Assembly: GCA_002862985.1 (NCBI GenBank)
Contig: PKCY01000274.1
Coordinates: 1-32,088 of the forward strand
DNA from: Haliea sp.
GTDB taxonomy: Bacteria > Pseudomonadota > Gammaproteobacteria > Pseudomonadales > Halieaceae
DNA length: 32,088 bases
Direction of reading: 5' to 3'
The position numbers were made by a program, and so were the translations under genes. Numbering within the stretch: the stretch's first letter is position 1; the number at the start of each line of letters is the position of its first letter. The notes below the pieces were generated by a model. That model saw nothing but the letters and a program-made list of their open reading frames with translations. It had not been told where the DNA came from and did not search any database. Positions 7,942 through 18,247 of this stretch are shown here, piece after piece.

Positions 7942-9426
7942 ATGAAACAGCAGGATTTTGCTGCGCTTGCTGCGCAGGATTACAACCGTATTCCGGTCAG
8001 TCGAGAAGTGCTGGCCGACCTCGAAACACCTCTTAGTGCCTACCGCAAACTCGCTGGAGGACCCTATTCCTATTTCTTTGAGTCCGTGCAGGGAGGAGAG
8101 AAATGGGGTCGGTACTCCATCATCGGGCTGTCTTGTACCACCGTATTGAAAGTATACGGTTATCGTATTGAGGTCTGGGTGGATGGGGTGCTGAGTGAAA
8201 CAGCGGAAGTCGCCGACCCACTCGCTTTTACGGAATCATTTCAGCAGCGCTATCGCACTGCGCCGCGCAGCGATCTGCCTGTTTTTCATGGAGGATTGGT
8301 CGGGTATTTTGGCTACGACACGGTGCGGTATGTGGAGCCCAAACTGCGTGCCGGGATGCCGCCGGATCGTCTGGGTACGCCAGACATCCTGCTGATGCTC
8401 TCCGAAGAAGTACTGGTATTTGACAACCTTGCCGGTACCATCCGCCTCGTTGTAAATGCGGATACCACACGGGAGAATGCGCTTGAGGAAGCTCAGAAGC
8501 GACTGATTTCGCTGGTGGAGCAGTTGCGTCAGCCCATGCCGCCGCTGCCGGAGATAGAATTATCGGGAGCTGACAGTGCCGCTTTAGAACAGCAGGCGCA
8601 GTCTGACTTTACGCAACAGATGTATGAAACGAGTGTGAACAAGGTAAAGGAGTATGTCCTGGCCGGCGATGTGATGCAGGTGGTGCCCTCTCAACGGATG
8701 ACCATCCCTTTTGACGCGCCGCCGCTCAATCTCTACCGTGCCCTGCGCAATCTCAATCCGTCTCCCTATATGTATTTTCTCGATCTCGGAGATTTTCACA
8801 TTGTGGGATCCTCCCCGGAAATTTTGGCGCGTCTGGAAAAAGGCGTCGTCACGGTGCGGCCCATCGCAGGTACTCGACGGCGTGGACATACGGAGGCCGA
8901 AGATCAGGCCATGGAGAAGGAGTTGCTGGCCGACCCCAAGGAGATCGCAGAGCACCTTATGCTTATTGATTTGGGTCGCAATGACGTGGGACGTATCGCG
9001 GAAATTGGCTCAGTGGAGCTTACTGATTCGATGCTGGTAGAACGCTACTCGCATGTTATGCATATCGTGTCCAATGTGACGGGCAAACTGAAGTCGGGAA
9101 AGACTGCTATCGATGTACTGCGGGCAACACTGCCGGCGGGGACGTTGAGTGGCGCACCGAAGATACGCGCGATGGAAATCATTGACGAACTTGAGCCGGT
9201 CAAGCGCGGTGTATATGGAGGGGCAGTGGGCTATATCTCCTGGGCCGGAGACATGGATACGGCGATTGCCATTCGCACAGCGGTGATCAAGGACGGGAAG
9301 CTGCATGTGCAGGCGGGTGGCGGTGTGGTTGCAGATTCCATTCCTGCGCTGGAGTGGCAGGAGACTCATAACAAGGCCCGGGCCGTGTTCCGGGCGGTGT
9401 CTATGGTTCTGGCCGGGGGGGAGTGA
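7942..9426 (+). CDS. trpE: Anthranilate synthase component I TrpE
   Basis: TrpE makes anthranilate from chorismate with ammonia supplied by TrpG, the committed step of tryptophan synthesis. The 494-residue protein has the N-terminal regulatory segment [16 protein letters not shown], part of the Trp feedback site in this family, and the chorismate-binding core with [47 protein letters not shown] and the closing [14 protein letters not shown] lies seven bases before the ATG. It is separated from trpG by only three bases, so the two subunits are made together. In P. aeruginosa trpE is separated from trpGDC by other genes; here all four are contiguous and likely share the leader promoter. Confidence 0.98.
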   Translation: MKQQDFAALAAQDYNRIPVSREVLADLETPLSAYRKLAGGPYSYFFESVQGGEKWGRYSIIGLSCTTVLKVYGYRIEVWVDGVLSETAEVADPLAFTESFQQRYRTAPRSDLPVFHGGLVGYFGYDTVRYVEPKLRAGMPPDRLGTPDILLMLSEEVLVFDNLAGTIRLVVNADTTRENALEEAQKRLISLVEQLRQPMPPLPEIELSGADSAALEQQAQSDFTQQMYETSVNKVKEYVLAGDVMQVVPSQRMTIPFDAPPLNLYRALRNLNPSPYMYFLDLGDFHIVGSSPEILARLEKGVVTVRPIAGTRRRGHTEAEDQAMEKELLADPKEIAEHLMLIDLGRNDVGRIAEIGSVELTDSMLVERYSHVMHIVSNVTGKLKSGKTAIDVLRATLPAGTLSGAPKIRAMEIIDELEPVKRGVYGGAVGYISWAGDMDTAIAIRTAVIKDGKLHVQAGGGVVADSIPALEWQETHNKARAVFRAVSMVLAGGE

Positions 9427-9429
9427 CAC

Positions 9430-10008
9430 ATGTTGCTGATGATAGATAACTACGACTCCTTTACCTACAACGTGGTGCAATACCTGGGAGAGCTCGGCGC
9501 GCAAGTGAAGGTGGTACGCAATGACGAGCTTGCAGTGAGTGACATTGCGGATCTTGCACCACAGAAGATTGTGATCTCGCCGGGCCCCTGTACGCCCAAC
9601 GAAGCGGGTATCTCCATGGAGCTCATCAGAAAGTACGCTGGCGAGGTGCCTCTTTTGGGTATTTGCTTGGGGCACCAGAGCATGGGCCAGGTATTTGGTG
9701 GCACCATCGTGCGTGCGCGAAAGGTGATGCACGGGAAGACCTCGTCCATTCATCATAACGGCGAGGGGGTATTCAGAGGGCTGAGTTGCCCGTTTGAAGC
9801 GACCCGTTATCATAGTCTGGTGGTTGATCGTGATAGCTTGCCGGATTGTTTGGAAATCACCGCGTGGACGCAGACCGAGGCGGGAGAAATCGATGAAATT
9901 ATGGGCTTAAGACATCGTGAACTGGCGGTTGAAGGGGTGCAGTTTCACCCGGAGTCGATACTGACCGCCCATGGACATGATTTGCTACGCAATTTTTTGG
10001 AACAGTAG
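9430..10008 (+). CDS. trpG: Anthranilate synthase component II TrpG (glutamine amidotransferase)
   Basis: TrpG hydrolyses glutamine and channels ammonia to TrpE; in some bacteria the same subunit also serves PabB for folate synthesis. The 192-residue class I amidotransferase has [13 protein letters not shown] at the start, the oxyanion strand [11 protein letters not shown], the nucleophile elbow [11 protein letters not shown] with C79, and the His-Glu pair in VQFHPESIL. The protein ends shortly after, so it is not fused to TrpD as in E. coli. It begins right after trpE and ends 11 bases before trpD. Confidence 0.98.
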   Translation: MLLMIDNYDSFTYNVVQYLGELGAQVKVVRNDELAVSDIADLAPQKIVISPGPCTPNEAGISMELIRKYAGEVPLLGICLGHQSMGQVFGGTIVRARKVMHGKTSSIHHNGEGVFRGLSCPFEATRYHSLVVDRDSLPDCLEITAWTQTEAGEIDEIMGLRHRELAVEGVQFHPESILTAHGHDLLRNFLEQ

Positions 10009-10019
10009 GGGTATAGATA

Positions 10020-11060
10020 ATGAATATTCAGCAGGCCCTGACCGCGTTAGTGCAGGGGGGAAATCTTAGCGGCGAGCAGATGCAGTTGGTGATGCACGAG
10101 GTAATGTCTGGAGATGCTACCGACGCGCAAATTGGCGGTTTACTGGTTGCACTGCGCATAAAGGGTGAAACGGCAGAGGAGATTGCTGGCGCGGCGCAGG
10201 TAATGCGAGAACTGGCAACTCCTGTTCAGGTTAGTGATCCCCATTTGGTAGATCTCGTGGGCACCGGCGGTGACGGCGCTAATCTATTCAACGTGTCTAC
10301 CGGAGCGAGCTTTGTGGTTGCTGCGGCCGGTGCAAAGGTGGCCAAGCACGGCAATCGCGCTGTTTCCAGTACCAGCGGCAGCTCCGATGTATTGGAGAAA
10401 ATGGGTATGCCGCTGGATCTTACGCCTGATGAGGTGGCCCGTGCGATTGAGGAGGTGGGTGTCGGTTTTATGTTTGCGCCATCGCATCACAGCGCCATGC
10501 GTCATGCTATCGGTCCACGCAAAGAGTTGGGCATGCGCACAGTGTTTAATATTTTGGGCCCACTAACCAACCCCGCCGGGGTTAAGCAGCAGGTCATAGG
10601 TGTTTATTCTCCCGACTTGTGCCATCCGATGGCTGAAGTGCTCAAATTGCTGGGTGCTGAACACGCGATGATTGTGCATTCTGATGATGGTCTCGATGAA
10701 ATTTCCATTGCAGCAGGTACGCAAGTATCGGAGCTGCACGCTGGCAGCATTGAGACCTATCACATTACGCCTGAAGAGTTCTCGCTGGAGCGACAGAGTC
10801 TCGACGGTCTGACTGTCACTGATTCCGCGTCTTCGGCAGCCCTTATTACGAGTGCGCTGGCCGGTGCAAAGGATGAGACCTCCCAAAAGGCCGCTGCGAT
10901 ACTCGTACTCAACGCGGGTGCAGCCATCTATGTCGCTGGTGTTGCGGCCACGTTGGCAGATGGTGTTGCAATGGCAGAGGATTCTATCGGTAATGGTCTG
11001 GCAGCGGAAAAACTGCGGCAGTTTATTGAATTCACCCGGTTGATGCGACAGGAACGTTGA
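10020..11060 (+). CDS. trpD: Anthranilate phosphoribosyltransferase TrpD
   Basis: TrpD transfers the phosphoribosyl group of PRPP to anthranilate, the second step of tryptophan synthesis. The 346-residue product shows the PRPP/anthranilate motif [14 protein letters not shown] from about residue 81, [15 protein letters not shown], the conserved [16 protein letters not shown] and [11 protein letters not shown], and HSDDGLDE near the middle. The length is normal for the unfused enzyme. The ATG follows trpG by 11 bases, and one base separates its stop from the GTG start of trpC, indicating tight coupling. Confidence 0.98.
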   Translation: MNIQQALTALVQGGNLSGEQMQLVMHEVMSGDATDAQIGGLLVALRIKGETAEEIAGAAQVMRELATPVQVSDPHLVDLVGTGGDGANLFNVSTGASFVVAAAGAKVAKHGNRAVSSTSGSSDVLEKMGMPLDLTPDEVARAIEEVGVGFMFAPSHHSAMRHAIGPRKELGMRTVFNILGPLTNPAGVKQQVIGVYSPDLCHPMAEVLKLLGAEHAMIVHSDDGLDEISIAAGTQVSELHAGSIETYHITPEEFSLERQSLDGLTVTDSASSAALITSALAGAKDETSQKAAAILVLNAGAAIYVAGVAATLADGVAMAEDSIGNGLAAEKLRQFIEFTRLMRQER

Positions 11061-11061
11061 G

Positions 11062-11865
11062 GTGTCCGTATTGCGTCCACCCACTATTTTGCGCAAGATT
11101 CTTGCTCGGAAGGCTGAAGAAATTGCCGCTCGACGGGCTACTCATACCATAAAAAGCCTTGAGGCCAGAATTCAGCAGCAGAGTGCGCCTCGTGAATTCG
11201 CGCGTGCAATGCGACAGCAGGTCGCCACCGGTGGGCCGGCCGTTATTGCCGAGGTGAAGAAGGCTTCTCCCAGCAAGGGCGTTATCCGGGAAGATTTTCG
11301 CCCCGCAGCAATCGCTGAAAGTTACAGCGCCGGCGGCGCCAGTTGCCTGTCGGTTCTCACGGACCAGGATTTTTTTCAGGGCAGTGATGAGTATCTAGCG
11401 CAGGCGAGGTCGGCCTGCGGCCTGCCCGTATTGCGCAAGGATTTTACCGTTGATCCTTATCAGGTGCTGGAGGCTAGGGCGATCGGTGCCGACGCGGTAT
11501 TGTTGATTGTCGCTGCATTAGGAGATGAGCAGATGTCCGAATTGGCGCAAACCGCCAATGAAGTGGGGTTGGATGTATTGGTGGAGGTACATGATCGCGC
11601 GGAGTTGGATCGCGCCCTGGAGCTGACTACACCGTTGATCGGCATCAACAACCGTGATTTGCACAGCTTCGAAACCAACCTGCGGACAACCCTGGATCTG
11701 TTACCGAATATTCCTGATGATCGCCTGGTAATTACTGAGAGTGGGATTCATACACCCCAGGATGTGGCGCTGATGCGTGATGCCAAGATTTCGGCATTTT
11801 TGGTGGGCGAGGCGTTTATGCGGGCGAAGGAGCCTGGTGAGAAATTGCGTGAGTTGTTTTTCTAA
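11062..11865 (+). CDS. trpC: Indole-3-glycerol-phosphate synthase TrpC
   Basis: TrpC cyclises carboxyphenylamino-deoxyribulose phosphate to indole-3-glycerol phosphate. The 267-residue TIM barrel has the N-terminal helical segment [18 protein letters not shown], the catalytic loop [55 protein letters not shown], and the phosphate site ESGIH with FLVGEAFM. It is not fused to TrpF, unlike E. coli. The start is a GTG one base after the trpD stop, within the overlapping context TTGAGGTG. No trpF, trpB or trpA lies in the window, so the pathway is completed elsewhere. Confidence 0.98.
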   Translation: MSVLRPPTILRKILARKAEEIAARRATHTIKSLEARIQQQSAPREFARAMRQQVATGGPAVIAEVKKASPSKGVIREDFRPAAIAESYSAGGASCLSVLTDQDFFQGSDEYLAQARSACGLPVLRKDFTVDPYQVLEARAIGADAVLLIVAALGDEQMSELAQTANEVGLDVLVEVHDRAELDRALELTTPLIGINNRDLHSFETNLRTTLDLLPNIPDDRLVITESGIHTPQDVALMRDAKISAFLVGEAFMRAKEPGEKLRELFF

Positions 11866-11882
11866 GGTTTGAAACTCGATTT

Positions 11883-12062
11883 GGGTCGGGTTGGGTTTTT
11901 GGCTTATCGATATCTGCTGGCTGAAGACAGCCTATGATAGGAAGTCACTGAGGTGGTGTGGAGCGGAAACTCACGTTTTGGATAGTTCAGGCCTCTGAAC
12001 GGAGATTTTAATGCCCGAGTGGGTTTCCGCCGCTGGCGTTGTCGAGGGGCGCTAACTAGCGC
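11883..12062. other. TrpC-crp spacer: dense cluster of inverted repeats
   Basis: This convergent 190-bp spacer codes for no recognisable protein and holds several structures. They are a G-run (GGG at 11883, 11888 and 11893, GG at 11901), GGCTG-aaga-CAGCC (11919-11932), CCTATgATAGG (11931-11941), and a 12-base stem with one T/G wobble (11963-11974 with 12019-12030). That stem encloses a perfect hairpin GTTCAG-gcct-CTGAAC (11985-12000). GCGCTAACTAGCGC (12049-12062) spans the crp stop codon. None is followed by a T-run, so none is a textbook intrinsic terminator. Confidence 0.45.
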
Positions 12063-12706
12063 GTTCCAAATACCACCATCGTTTTGCCTGACACCGATAC
12101 AAGTCCATCCTGTTCCAGGTTTTTTAGTACACGCCCGGCCATTTCGCGCGAACAACCCACAATCTTGCCCAGTTCCTGCCGCGTGATCTTGATCTGCATG
12201 CCATCCGGGTGGGTCATTGCGTCGGGTTCCCGGCAGAGATCCAAGAGCGTATGGGCGATGCGTCCGGAGACATCGACAAAGGCCAGATCGCTCAGCTTGC
12301 GAGTAGTCTGGCGAAGCCGTGCACCCAACTGTCTGGACACCGCATAGAGGATGTCCGGAAACTGATCGCGAATCTGGTGAAAGCGCGCGTAGCTTATTTC
12401 CGCTACCTCACATTGTGTTTTTGCTACTACCATTGCGCTGCGCGAGGGTGGTTCGGTATCGAACAGGCCCATTTCCCCAACAAAATCACCGGGGTTTAAA
12501 TAGGCCACGACGAGCATATGTCCGGGTGCTGATTCATCTTCGACCATCACTGAAACAGAGCCGTCAAGAATGAGGCACAGCGAATCCCCTGCTTCTCCCT
12601 GTTTCAGTACGGTACTTTTAGGCCTGAAGTCCTTTCGTTGGCAGTGTCGGAGAAAGTTCTCCACGTCCGGAAGGTTTTGGACGATATGTGGCTTAAGCAA
12701 GGGCAT
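12056..12706 (-). CDS. crp: cAMP receptor protein family regulator (Vfr/CRP-like)
   Basis: This is a global regulator that binds a cyclic nucleotide and then DNA. The 216-residue form begins MPLLKPHIVQ and matches the 210-214 residues of CRP and Vfr. The N-terminal cyclic-nucleotide domain has PGDFVGEMGLFD and PSRSAMVVAKTQCEVAEISY, where the Arg-Ser holds the cAMP phosphate. The C-terminal winged helix has ITRQELGKIVGCSREMAGRVL, almost the Vfr recognition helix, and ends KTMVVFGTR. A TTG at 12757 would add 17 residues that do not fit the family; GGAGG lies very close (one base) to the chosen ATG, so the exact start is uncertain. It is divergent from the OsmC-family gene, as E. coli crp is from yhfA. 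Confidence 0.93.
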   Translation of the reverse strand: MPLLKPHIVQNLPDVENFLRHCQRKDFRPKSTVLKQGEAGDSLCLILDGSVSVMVEDESAPGHMLVVAYLNPGDFVGEMGLFDTEPPSRSAMVVAKTQCEVAEISYARFHQIRDQFPDILYAVSRQLGARLRQTTRKLSDLAFVDVSGRIAHTLLDLCREPDAMTHPDGMQIKITRQELGKIVGCSREMAGRVLKNLEQDGLVSVSGKTMVVFGTR

Positions 12707-12816
12707 GCCTCCATTGTTTGAATTATCGAGCAAGAGTCTAACCCGTTCGCGGCCCAAGTAAAATGTAACTTGTTGTGCTAACCTGCTGCGCCCTTTTTTA
12801 CAGGAATACTTGCTCG

Positions 12817-13245
12817 ATGAAAACGACAGTCAAATGGACGGATGGGGCCATGTTTGTGGGTGAATCCGGCAGTGGCCATTCGGTAGTCATGGATGGACCA
12901 GAGGACCTAGGTGGTCGCAATCTAGGCCCTCGCCCGATGGAAATGCTGTTGCTGGGAACAGGTGGGTGCTCGGTCTACGATGTGCTCAGTATGTTGAAGA
13001 AATCACGCCAGCAGGTGGTTGATTGCAAGGTGGAAATGGAGGCAGAGAGAGCCGATGCGGTGCCTGCGGTTTTCACTCGCATTAACATGCATTTTGTGCT
13101 TACTGGCGTTGGCCTCAAAGAAAGCCACGTAAAGCGTGCGGTGGAACTCTCCGCTGAAAAATACTGCTCAGCTTCGATTATGCTCTGCGCTGCTGGCGTG
13201 GAGATGACTCACAGTTATGAGGTGGTCGAATTTGCGAGCGGCTAG
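12817..13245 (+). CDS. OsmC/Ohr-family protein, YhfA-like
   Basis: OsmC-fold proteins use two cysteines to reduce peroxides; the YhfA branch is less studied and its substrate is not established. The 142-residue product has both family cysteines, in [13 protein letters not shown] and KYCSASIML, and an opening [16 protein letters not shown]. The ATG at 12817 is chosen over a start 14 codons upstream because it begins at the conserved N-terminal strand; AGGA lies about 12 bases upstream. It is divergent from crp, as in E. coli. Its TAG stop shares CTAG with the convergent coq7 stop (13242-13245). Confidence 0.9.
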   Translation: MKTTVKWTDGAMFVGESGSGHSVVMDGPEDLGGRNLGPRPMEMLLLGTGGCSVYDVLSMLKKSRQQVVDCKVEMEAERADAVPAVFTRINMHFVLTGVGLKESHVKRAVELSAEKYCSASIMLCAAGVEMTHSYEVVEFASG

Positions 13246-13886
13246 ATCCGGTAACTGGCGTTAGTCATTAACTTAGATACAGAACTCATAGCGTCTTTAA
13301 CAGGCTGTGGAAAATCCGTACCGCCAGCCTCCAGCGCATTCTCACCATGGCGTTGCTCATCCGCCAGCATTTGCTGCAGGATCAACTGTGATTTGCGATC
13401 TTTCTCGGGCAATTGTTTGAGGTGATCGCGCAGATGATTGCAAACCCGCTCTTCCGTAGCGGCGACAAAACCTAGACTGACTTTGTCGCCGATCGCGCCG
13501 GCGATGGCACCGAGGGCGAAGGACAGGCCATACCACGCGGGATTCAGTACGCTGGTATGACTGCCCAGCTCCCGCAGCCGCTCTTCGCACCACACCAGGT
13601 GATCCACTTCTTCTTGCGCCGCCTGCCGCATCTCTTCGCGCACTTCGGGCAGCTTTGCAGTGAGTGCCTGCCCCTGATAAAGCGCCTGGGCGCAGACTTC
13701 ACCGGTATGATTCACGCGCATCAGACCTGCCACGTGTTTGCGCTCGGGCTCACAGAGCGCAGAGTCGCGGTGGCCCTGCGATGGTGATGACCGGCTGGGT
13801 TGATTGCCACGGCTGGTCAGGGTCTTCATCACCGAATCTGCTTCGGTAATGAGTTTGTCCAACAGGGAGATGCGGCGCTTTTGCAT
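13242..13886 (-). CDS. coq7: Demethoxyubiquinone hydroxylase Coq7
   Basis: Coq7 hydroxylates demethoxyubiquinol, the next-to-last step of ubiquinone synthesis, using a carboxylate-bridged diiron centre. The 214-residue protein has [17 protein letters not shown] with the first Glu ligand, two E-x-x-H type motifs (EEVDHLVW and DEQRHGENA), [10 protein letters not shown], and ends SYRI as in Pseudomonas Coq7. The N-terminal 40 residues are poorly conserved, as usual. E. coli uses the unrelated flavin enzyme UbiF (UbiF/Coq6 family), so its presence points to a Pseudomonas-like lineage. It lies 24 bp beyond the purD stop in the same direction and may be read from the purHD transcript. Confidence 0.96.
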   Translation of the reverse strand: MQKRRISLLDKLITEADSVMKTLTSRGNQPSRSSPSQGHRDSALCEPERKHVAGLMRVNHTGEVCAQALYQGQALTAKLPEVREEMRQAAQEEVDHLVWCEERLRELGSHTSVLNPAWYGLSFALGAIAGAIGDKVSLGFVAATEERVCNHLRDHLKQLPEKDRKSQLILQQMLADEQRHGENALEAGGTDFPQPVKDAMSSVSKLMTNASYRI

Positions 13887-13910
13887 CGGTAATTCCGGCT
13901 CGGTCTTTCT

Positions 13911-15194
13911 TTAATTATAGCGCGCTATAGCCCGCCATCCAATGTCGCGCCTCAAGGTCATGCCGTCCCAGCTGATTTTATCTACCGCTGCGTAGCACGC
14001 GCGCTGCGCGCTGGCGATATCCTCGCCCAAGGCTGTGACGCACAGCACGCGCCCGCCGCTGGTAACCACTTGCTCGTCTGCGATGGCAGTGCCGGCATGG
14101 AATACCATTATGGTGTCTGCCTGCGCAGACTCCAGCCCGTGGATAGGGGTTCCTGTCACATACTTCTCGGGATAGCCGCCGGCTGCCAGCACGACTCCGA
14201 TCGCGCAGCGCGCATCCCACTGTGCTTCTGCTGCATCGAGCGTTCCCTCTAGCGCGCTGTCGCACAGACTCACCAGGTCCGACTGCAGTCGCACCATGAT
14301 GGGTTGTGTCTCGGGATCGCCGAAGCGGCAATTGTATTCGATGACCTTGGGCTGGCCCGCAGCATCAATCATCAGTCCTGCGTACAGAAAGCCGGTGTAC
14401 TCATTGCCTTCGGCAGCCATGCCGGTCACTGTCGGCAAAATGACCTGTTCCATGATGCGCTGGTTGACAGCTGCATCTACCACGGGTGCGGGGGAATAGG
14501 CTCCCATACCGCCGGTATTGGGGCCGGTATCGCCATCACCGATACGTTTGTGATCCTGGCTAGTGGCCATGGGCAGTACATTTTTGCCATCAACGATTAC
14601 GATGAAACTCGCTTCTTCTCCGCCGAGGAATTCTTCAATCACTACGCGGCAGCCGGCTTCGCCGAAGGCATTGCCGGAGAGCATATCAGTCACTGCCTCT
14701 TCCGCCTGGGCGAGGGTTTCCGCGACAATAACACCCTTCCCCGCAGCCAGGCCATCGGCCTTCACGACAATGGGGGCGCCCTGTTGACGAAGGTAGGCCA
14801 GCGCCGGTTCCAGTTCGGTGAAGTTGCCGTACGCTGCGGTGGGTATCCCGTGCCGCGCCAGAAAATCTTTAGTGAAGGCCTTTGACCCTTCCAACTGGGC
14901 CGCACCTTTACTGGGGCCGAAACAACGCAATCCGCGTGCCTGAAAGTAATCGACTATGCCTCCCACTAATGGGCCCTCTGGCCCGACGATCGTCAATGCC
15001 ACCGCGTTTTTTTCGGCGAAGTCCGCCAAAGCGGCAAAATCCATCACATCAATGGCCACATTTTCCAGGGCGGGCTCACGTGCTGTGCCGGCATTGCCAG
15101 GCGCGACGTAGACAGTTTTTACCTGAGTTGATTGTGCGGCTTTCCAGGCCAGCGCGTGCTCACGTCCGCCGCCGCCGATGACTAGAACATTCAT
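13911..15194 (-). CDS. purD: Phosphoribosylamine-glycine ligase PurD (GARS)
   Basis: PurD joins glycine to phosphoribosylamine with ATP, the second step of de novo purine synthesis. The 427-residue ATP-grasp enzyme has the N-terminal VLVIGGGGREHALAWK, GPEGPLVGGIVD, the ATP-binding KADGLAAGKGVIVA, EEFLGGEEASF, the flexible DHKRIGDGDTGPNTGGMGAY, and EYNCRFGDPETQ with metal ligands. Length is normal and it is not fused to PurN or PurM. It follows purH by 31 bp and has its own ATG. With purH, fis and dusB it forms a conserved gamma cluster. Confidence 0.98.
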   Translation of the reverse strand: MNVLVIGGGGREHALAWKAAQSTQVKTVYVAPGNAGTAREPALENVAIDVMDFAALADFAEKNAVALTIVGPEGPLVGGIVDYFQARGLRCFGPSKGAAQLEGSKAFTKDFLARHGIPTAAYGNFTELEPALAYLRQQGAPIVVKADGLAAGKGVIVAETLAQAEEAVTDMLSGNAFGEAGCRVVIEEFLGGEEASFIVIVDGKNVLPMATSQDHKRIGDGDTGPNTGGMGAYSPAPVVDAAVNQRIMEQVILPTVTGMAAEGNEYTGFLYAGLMIDAAGQPKVIEYNCRFGDPETQPIMVRLQSDLVSLCDSALEGTLDAAEAQWDARCAIGVVLAAGGYPEKYVTGTPIHGLESAQADTIMVFHAGTAIADEQVVTSGGRVLCVTALGEDIASAQRACYAAVDKISWDGMTLRRDIGWRAIARYN

Positions 15195-15225
15195 GCTGAT
15201 TACCTAAATTATGTGACGAGAACTG

Positions 15226-16812
15226 TTAATGCCTGAAGTGACGCATGCCCGTAAACACCATTGCCATGCCGTGTTCGTCAGCGGCGGCGATCACTTCTTC
15301 ATCGCGGATGGACCCACCCGGTTGGATGACGGCAGCAATGCCCACCGCACCGGCGTTGTCGATGCCATCCCGAAATGGGAAGAAGGCGTCAGAGGCCATT
15401 ACCGAGCCCACAACAGGTAACCCTGCATGCTCTGCCTTAATACCGGCAATGCGGGCCGAATTAATGCGGCTCATTTGTCCCGCGCCAATGCCCACTGTTT
15501 GGCCATTGGCGGCGTAGACAATAGCATTGGATTTAACGAATTTTGCGACTACCCAGGCGAACAGCAGATCTTGCATCTGCTGTTCGGTCGGTTGCAGTTT
15601 ACTGACAACCTGCAGGTCGTCGCGAGTAATTATGCCCAGGTCACGATCCTGCACCAGCAAGCCACCGTTGACCCGCTTGTAATCCAACGCGGGGTTGGCC
15701 GGGGACCATTCGCCACAGGCTAGCAGGCGCACATTCTTCTTATTGGCTACCAGTGCGGCCGCTTCATCACTGACGCTGGGCGCGATTATAACTTCCACAA
15801 ATTGCCGTTCGACGATACTGGCCGCTGTTGTTGTATCCAATTCGCGGTTGAAGGCGATGATGCCGCCAAACGCGGACTCCGTGTCGGTGGCAAAGGCCAG
15901 GTCATAGGCTTTGCTAATACTTTCTGCTACGGCAACGCCACAGGGATTCGCATGCTTGACGATCACACACGCGGGACCGTGAAAATTCTTCACGCATTCC
16001 AGCGCGGCATCAGTGTCAGCCACATTGTTGTACGACAGCGCCTTCCCCTGAATTTGCCTCGCAGTAGCGATGCCCGCTTCGGCGGGATTGGCTTCCACGT
16101 AAAAGGCCGCCTCCTGGTGCGGGTTTTCGCCGTAGCGCATTTCCTGGGTTTTATGAAATTGGGTGTTGAATGTACGCGGGAATTTTGGCGAGCCTCCCTG
16201 CATCAGGGTGCCGAAATGATTGGCAATCGCGCCGTCGTACGCGGCGGTGTGTTCATAGGCCTTAATCGCTAGATTAAAGCGGGTTTTCAATGAGGTGCCA
16301 CCGGCGTTGGCCTGCATCTCACCAAGAACATCACCATAGTCTGCTGCGTTCACGATAATATTGACAAAACGATGATTCTTGGCGGCCGCTCGAACCATAG
16401 TGGGGCCACCGATGTCGATATTTTCTATGGCATCCTCCAGCGAACAATCAGGCTTGGCCACGGTTGCCTCGAAGGGATACAGGTTGACGACGACCATATC
16501 GATAGGTTCGATGCCATGCTCGGCCATTACCGCGTCATCTTGCCCGCGGCGGGCGAGGATGCCGCCGTGCACCTTGGGATGGAGGGTTTTGACGCGACCG
16601 TCCATCATTTCAGGGAAGCCGGTGTAGTCGGAGACCTCGGTGACCTTCAGACCCAACCCCTGCAACAGGCGGTAGGTGCCTCCGGTGGAGAGAATCTCCA
16701 CTCCCAATTCCTGCAGGGAACTCGCGAAATCCTCGATACCCGCTTTGTCGGACACACTGATTAGGGCCCGTTTTACCCGCACATAGTTATGTTGATCGTC
16801 CCGCTCACTCAT
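15226..16812 (-). CDS. purH: Bifunctional AICAR formyltransferase/IMP cyclohydrolase PurH
   Basis: PurH catalyses the last two steps to IMP. The 528-residue product has an N-terminal IMP cyclohydrolase domain ([54 protein letters not shown], to about residue 200) and a C-terminal formyltransferase domain. The latter carries [23 protein letters not shown] with the catalytic Lys-His, [20 protein letters not shown], and [12 protein letters not shown]. Residues 1-10 are a non-conserved extension. It lies 14 bp after fis. The order dusB-fis-purH-purD links purine supply to the growth-regulated fis promoter. Confidence 0.98.
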   Translation of the reverse strand: MSERDDQHNYVRVKRALISVSDKAGIEDFASSLQELGVEILSTGGTYRLLQGLGLKVTEVSDYTGFPEMMDGRVKTLHPKVHGGILARRGQDDAVMAEHGIEPIDMVVVNLYPFEATVAKPDCSLEDAIENIDIGGPTMVRAAAKNHRFVNIIVNAADYGDVLGEMQANAGGTSLKTRFNLAIKAYEHTAAYDGAIANHFGTLMQGGSPKFPRTFNTQFHKTQEMRYGENPHQEAAFYVEANPAEAGIATARQIQGKALSYNNVADTDAALECVKNFHGPACVIVKHANPCGVAVAESISKAYDLAFATDTESAFGGIIAFNRELDTTTAASIVERQFVEVIIAPSVSDEAAALVANKKNVRLLACGEWSPANPALDYKRVNGGLLVQDRDLGIITRDDLQVVSKLQPTEQQMQDLLFAWVVAKFVKSNAIVYAANGQTVGIGAGQMSRINSARIAGIKAEHAGLPVVGSVMASDAFFPFRDGIDNAGAVGIAAVIQPGGSIRDEEVIAAADEHGMAMVFTGMRHFRH

Positions 16813-16826
16813 GACAGCCCCAGCCC

Positions 16827-17147
16827 CTAGCGCTTGTCGCTAATGAGGTGATACTGCTTAAGTTTTTTTCGCAGCGTACCCCGGTTTAAGCCCAGCATCA
16901 GCGATGCCTTGGTCTGGTTGTTGCGTGTGTAAGCCATGATTTCCTGCAGCAACGGCGCTTCAATTTCTGCCAGCACCATTTGATACACATCGGTGGACAT
17001 TTGACCGTCCAACTCATTCAGGTAGCTGCGCACAGCAGAGGTGACCGCATAGCACAGTTCGCTAGTGTGCTCTGCGCGTTGTTCATGATCATTGACGGCG
17101 TTAAGCGCGCCATTCAAAGGGGGGTGAAGGGGTTCAGCCCTGCTCAT
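16827..17147 (-). CDS. fis: DNA-binding protein Fis
   Basis: Fis is a dimeric, DNA-bending nucleoid protein and growth-phase regulator. The 106-residue product has a variable N-terminus and a canonical C-terminal helix-turn-helix ([35 protein letters not shown]) shared with NtrC-type activators. The central helix region [10 protein letters not shown] also fits. E. coli Fis has 98 residues, so this one is slightly longer at its N-terminus. The ATG overlaps the dusB stop as ATGA (17144-17147), the classic dusB-fis arrangement, so Fis level should follow translation of dusB. Confidence 0.97.
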   Translation of the reverse strand: MSRAEPLHPPLNGALNAVNDHEQRAEHTSELCYAVTSAVRSYLNELDGQMSTDVYQMVLAEIEAPLLQEIMAYTRNNQTKASLMLGLNRGTLRKKLKQYHLISDKR

Positions 17148-18130
17148 GCTGCAAGTACCTCATTGGTGTGGAGACTCGATAGTCGTTCTATGTAGTGTAG
17201 CTGCTCGTTTGGAAGTGCAAGTTGATTAAATGCGTTGCGTTGCGCGCGGGCATCCATGCGGCTGCTTAAATACCAGCCGACATGTTTTCGCGCGACCCGC
17301 ACGCCGGTGAATTCACCATAGAAATGATGCAGCTGGGTTACGTGTCGATGGAGAATGTGTAGTTGTTGGTCTGCGTTCGGTGCGACCGGCGTCATCCCGG
17401 TGTCCAGATACACCGCGATCTGGCCACAGAGCCAGGGTTGCCCCTGGGCAGCTCTTCCGATCATAACTCCGGCGGCGCCGGTATCAGCCAGCACTGCTGC
17501 CGCTCGTTGCGGGGAATCGATGTCGCCATTGGCTAACACCGGAATATCAATGGCGGCGACAATGGCAGCGATAGTGTCGTACTCGGCGTGACCCTTGAAA
17601 GCGCACGCGCGGGTCCGTCCGTGAACTGCCAGTGCTGCAATCCCGGCGTCTTCAGCTATGCGCGCAATGGTGACGCCATTTTTGGTGTCTGGTGCTGTGC
17701 CGGTGCGAATCTTCAAGGTAACAGGCACATCCACCGCTGCAGTGACTGCCAATAATATGGATTTTACCCGCGCTTCATCGGCTAGCAGGGCGGAGCCTGC
17801 CGCTTTTCGGCACACTTTTTTAGCGGGGCAGCCCATATTGATGTCGATGATTTGAGCGCCGTGTTCCACATTATAGCGGGCTGATTCGGCCATTTGCTCG
17901 GGGTCGTACCCGGCAATTTGTATGGACCGGGGCGCTATTTCATCGTCGTGACGACTGCGCGATTGGGTCTTGGCAGAGCGACGCAGGCGTGGGTTGGAGC
18001 TGATCATCTCAGACACCACCAGGCCTGCACCGAATTCGGCGCACAGCTTGCGAAAAGGCAAATCAGTAATGCCTGCCATGGGCGCAAGGGCGACACGATT
18101 GGGTAGGGTGTAGGGACCAATTTGCAGCAT
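17144..18130 (-). CDS. dusB: tRNA-dihydrouridine synthase DusB
   Basis: DusB uses FMN and NADPH to reduce uridine 17 in the tRNA D-loop. The 328-residue protein starts [20 protein letters not shown], the FMN-binding strand, and contains [20 protein letters not shown] with the catalytic Cys, [27 protein letters not shown] and [11 protein letters not shown]. The C-terminal helical domain starts near LHHFYGE. It is the first gene of dusB-fis-purH-purD, with a -10-like box about 40 bp upstream, and is separated from prmA by 117 bp. Confidence 0.97.
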   Translation of the reverse strand: MLQIGPYTLPNRVALAPMAGITDLPFRKLCAEFGAGLVVSEMISSNPRLRRSAKTQSRSRHDDEIAPRSIQIAGYDPEQMAESARYNVEHGAQIIDINMGCPAKKVCRKAAGSALLADEARVKSILLAVTAAVDVPVTLKIRTGTAPDTKNGVTIARIAEDAGIAALAVHGRTRACAFKGHAEYDTIAAIVAAIDIPVLANGDIDSPQRAAAVLADTGAAGVMIGRAAQGQPWLCGQIAVYLDTGMTPVAPNADQQLHILHRHVTQLHHFYGEFTGVRVARKHVGWYLSSRMDARAQRNAFNQLALPNEQLHYIERLSSLHTNEVLAA

Positions 18131-18168
18131 GAGTTTATGTTCGAAAAGCGGCGTCGAAAAGAGGCCGT

Positions 18169-18174
18169 ATCATA
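18169..18174 (-). promoter_or_regulatory. Putative -10 element of the dusB-fis-purHD promoter
   Basis: On the minus strand TATGAT is followed by ACGG and would start RNA near 18162, about 30 bases before the dusB ATG. The matching -35 region (TTTCCC at 17-bp spacing) is poor, as is common for activator-dependent or growth-rate-controlled promoters. A near-palindrome TTTGTGCAAA lies about 30 bp further upstream (around 18204-18213) and could be a regulator site. Inferred from sequence only. Confidence 0.4.
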
Positions 18175-18247
18175 CTCGGTAGAAATGGTGTGGGAAAGAA
18201 GATTTGTGCAAATAAAGCAGCGATAAATGTTGCCGCGCAAAATTGCA

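Noticed and set aside
9010-9813. A 267-codon open frame antisense to trpE and trpG
   Set aside because: It lies wholly over two strongly conserved genes, has no family-like motif, and its His/Arg-rich composition fits reverse-strand shadow of GC-rich coding DNA.
14304-14885. A 193-codon open frame antisense to purD
   Set aside because: Shadow of purD; no ribosome site and no recognisable domain.
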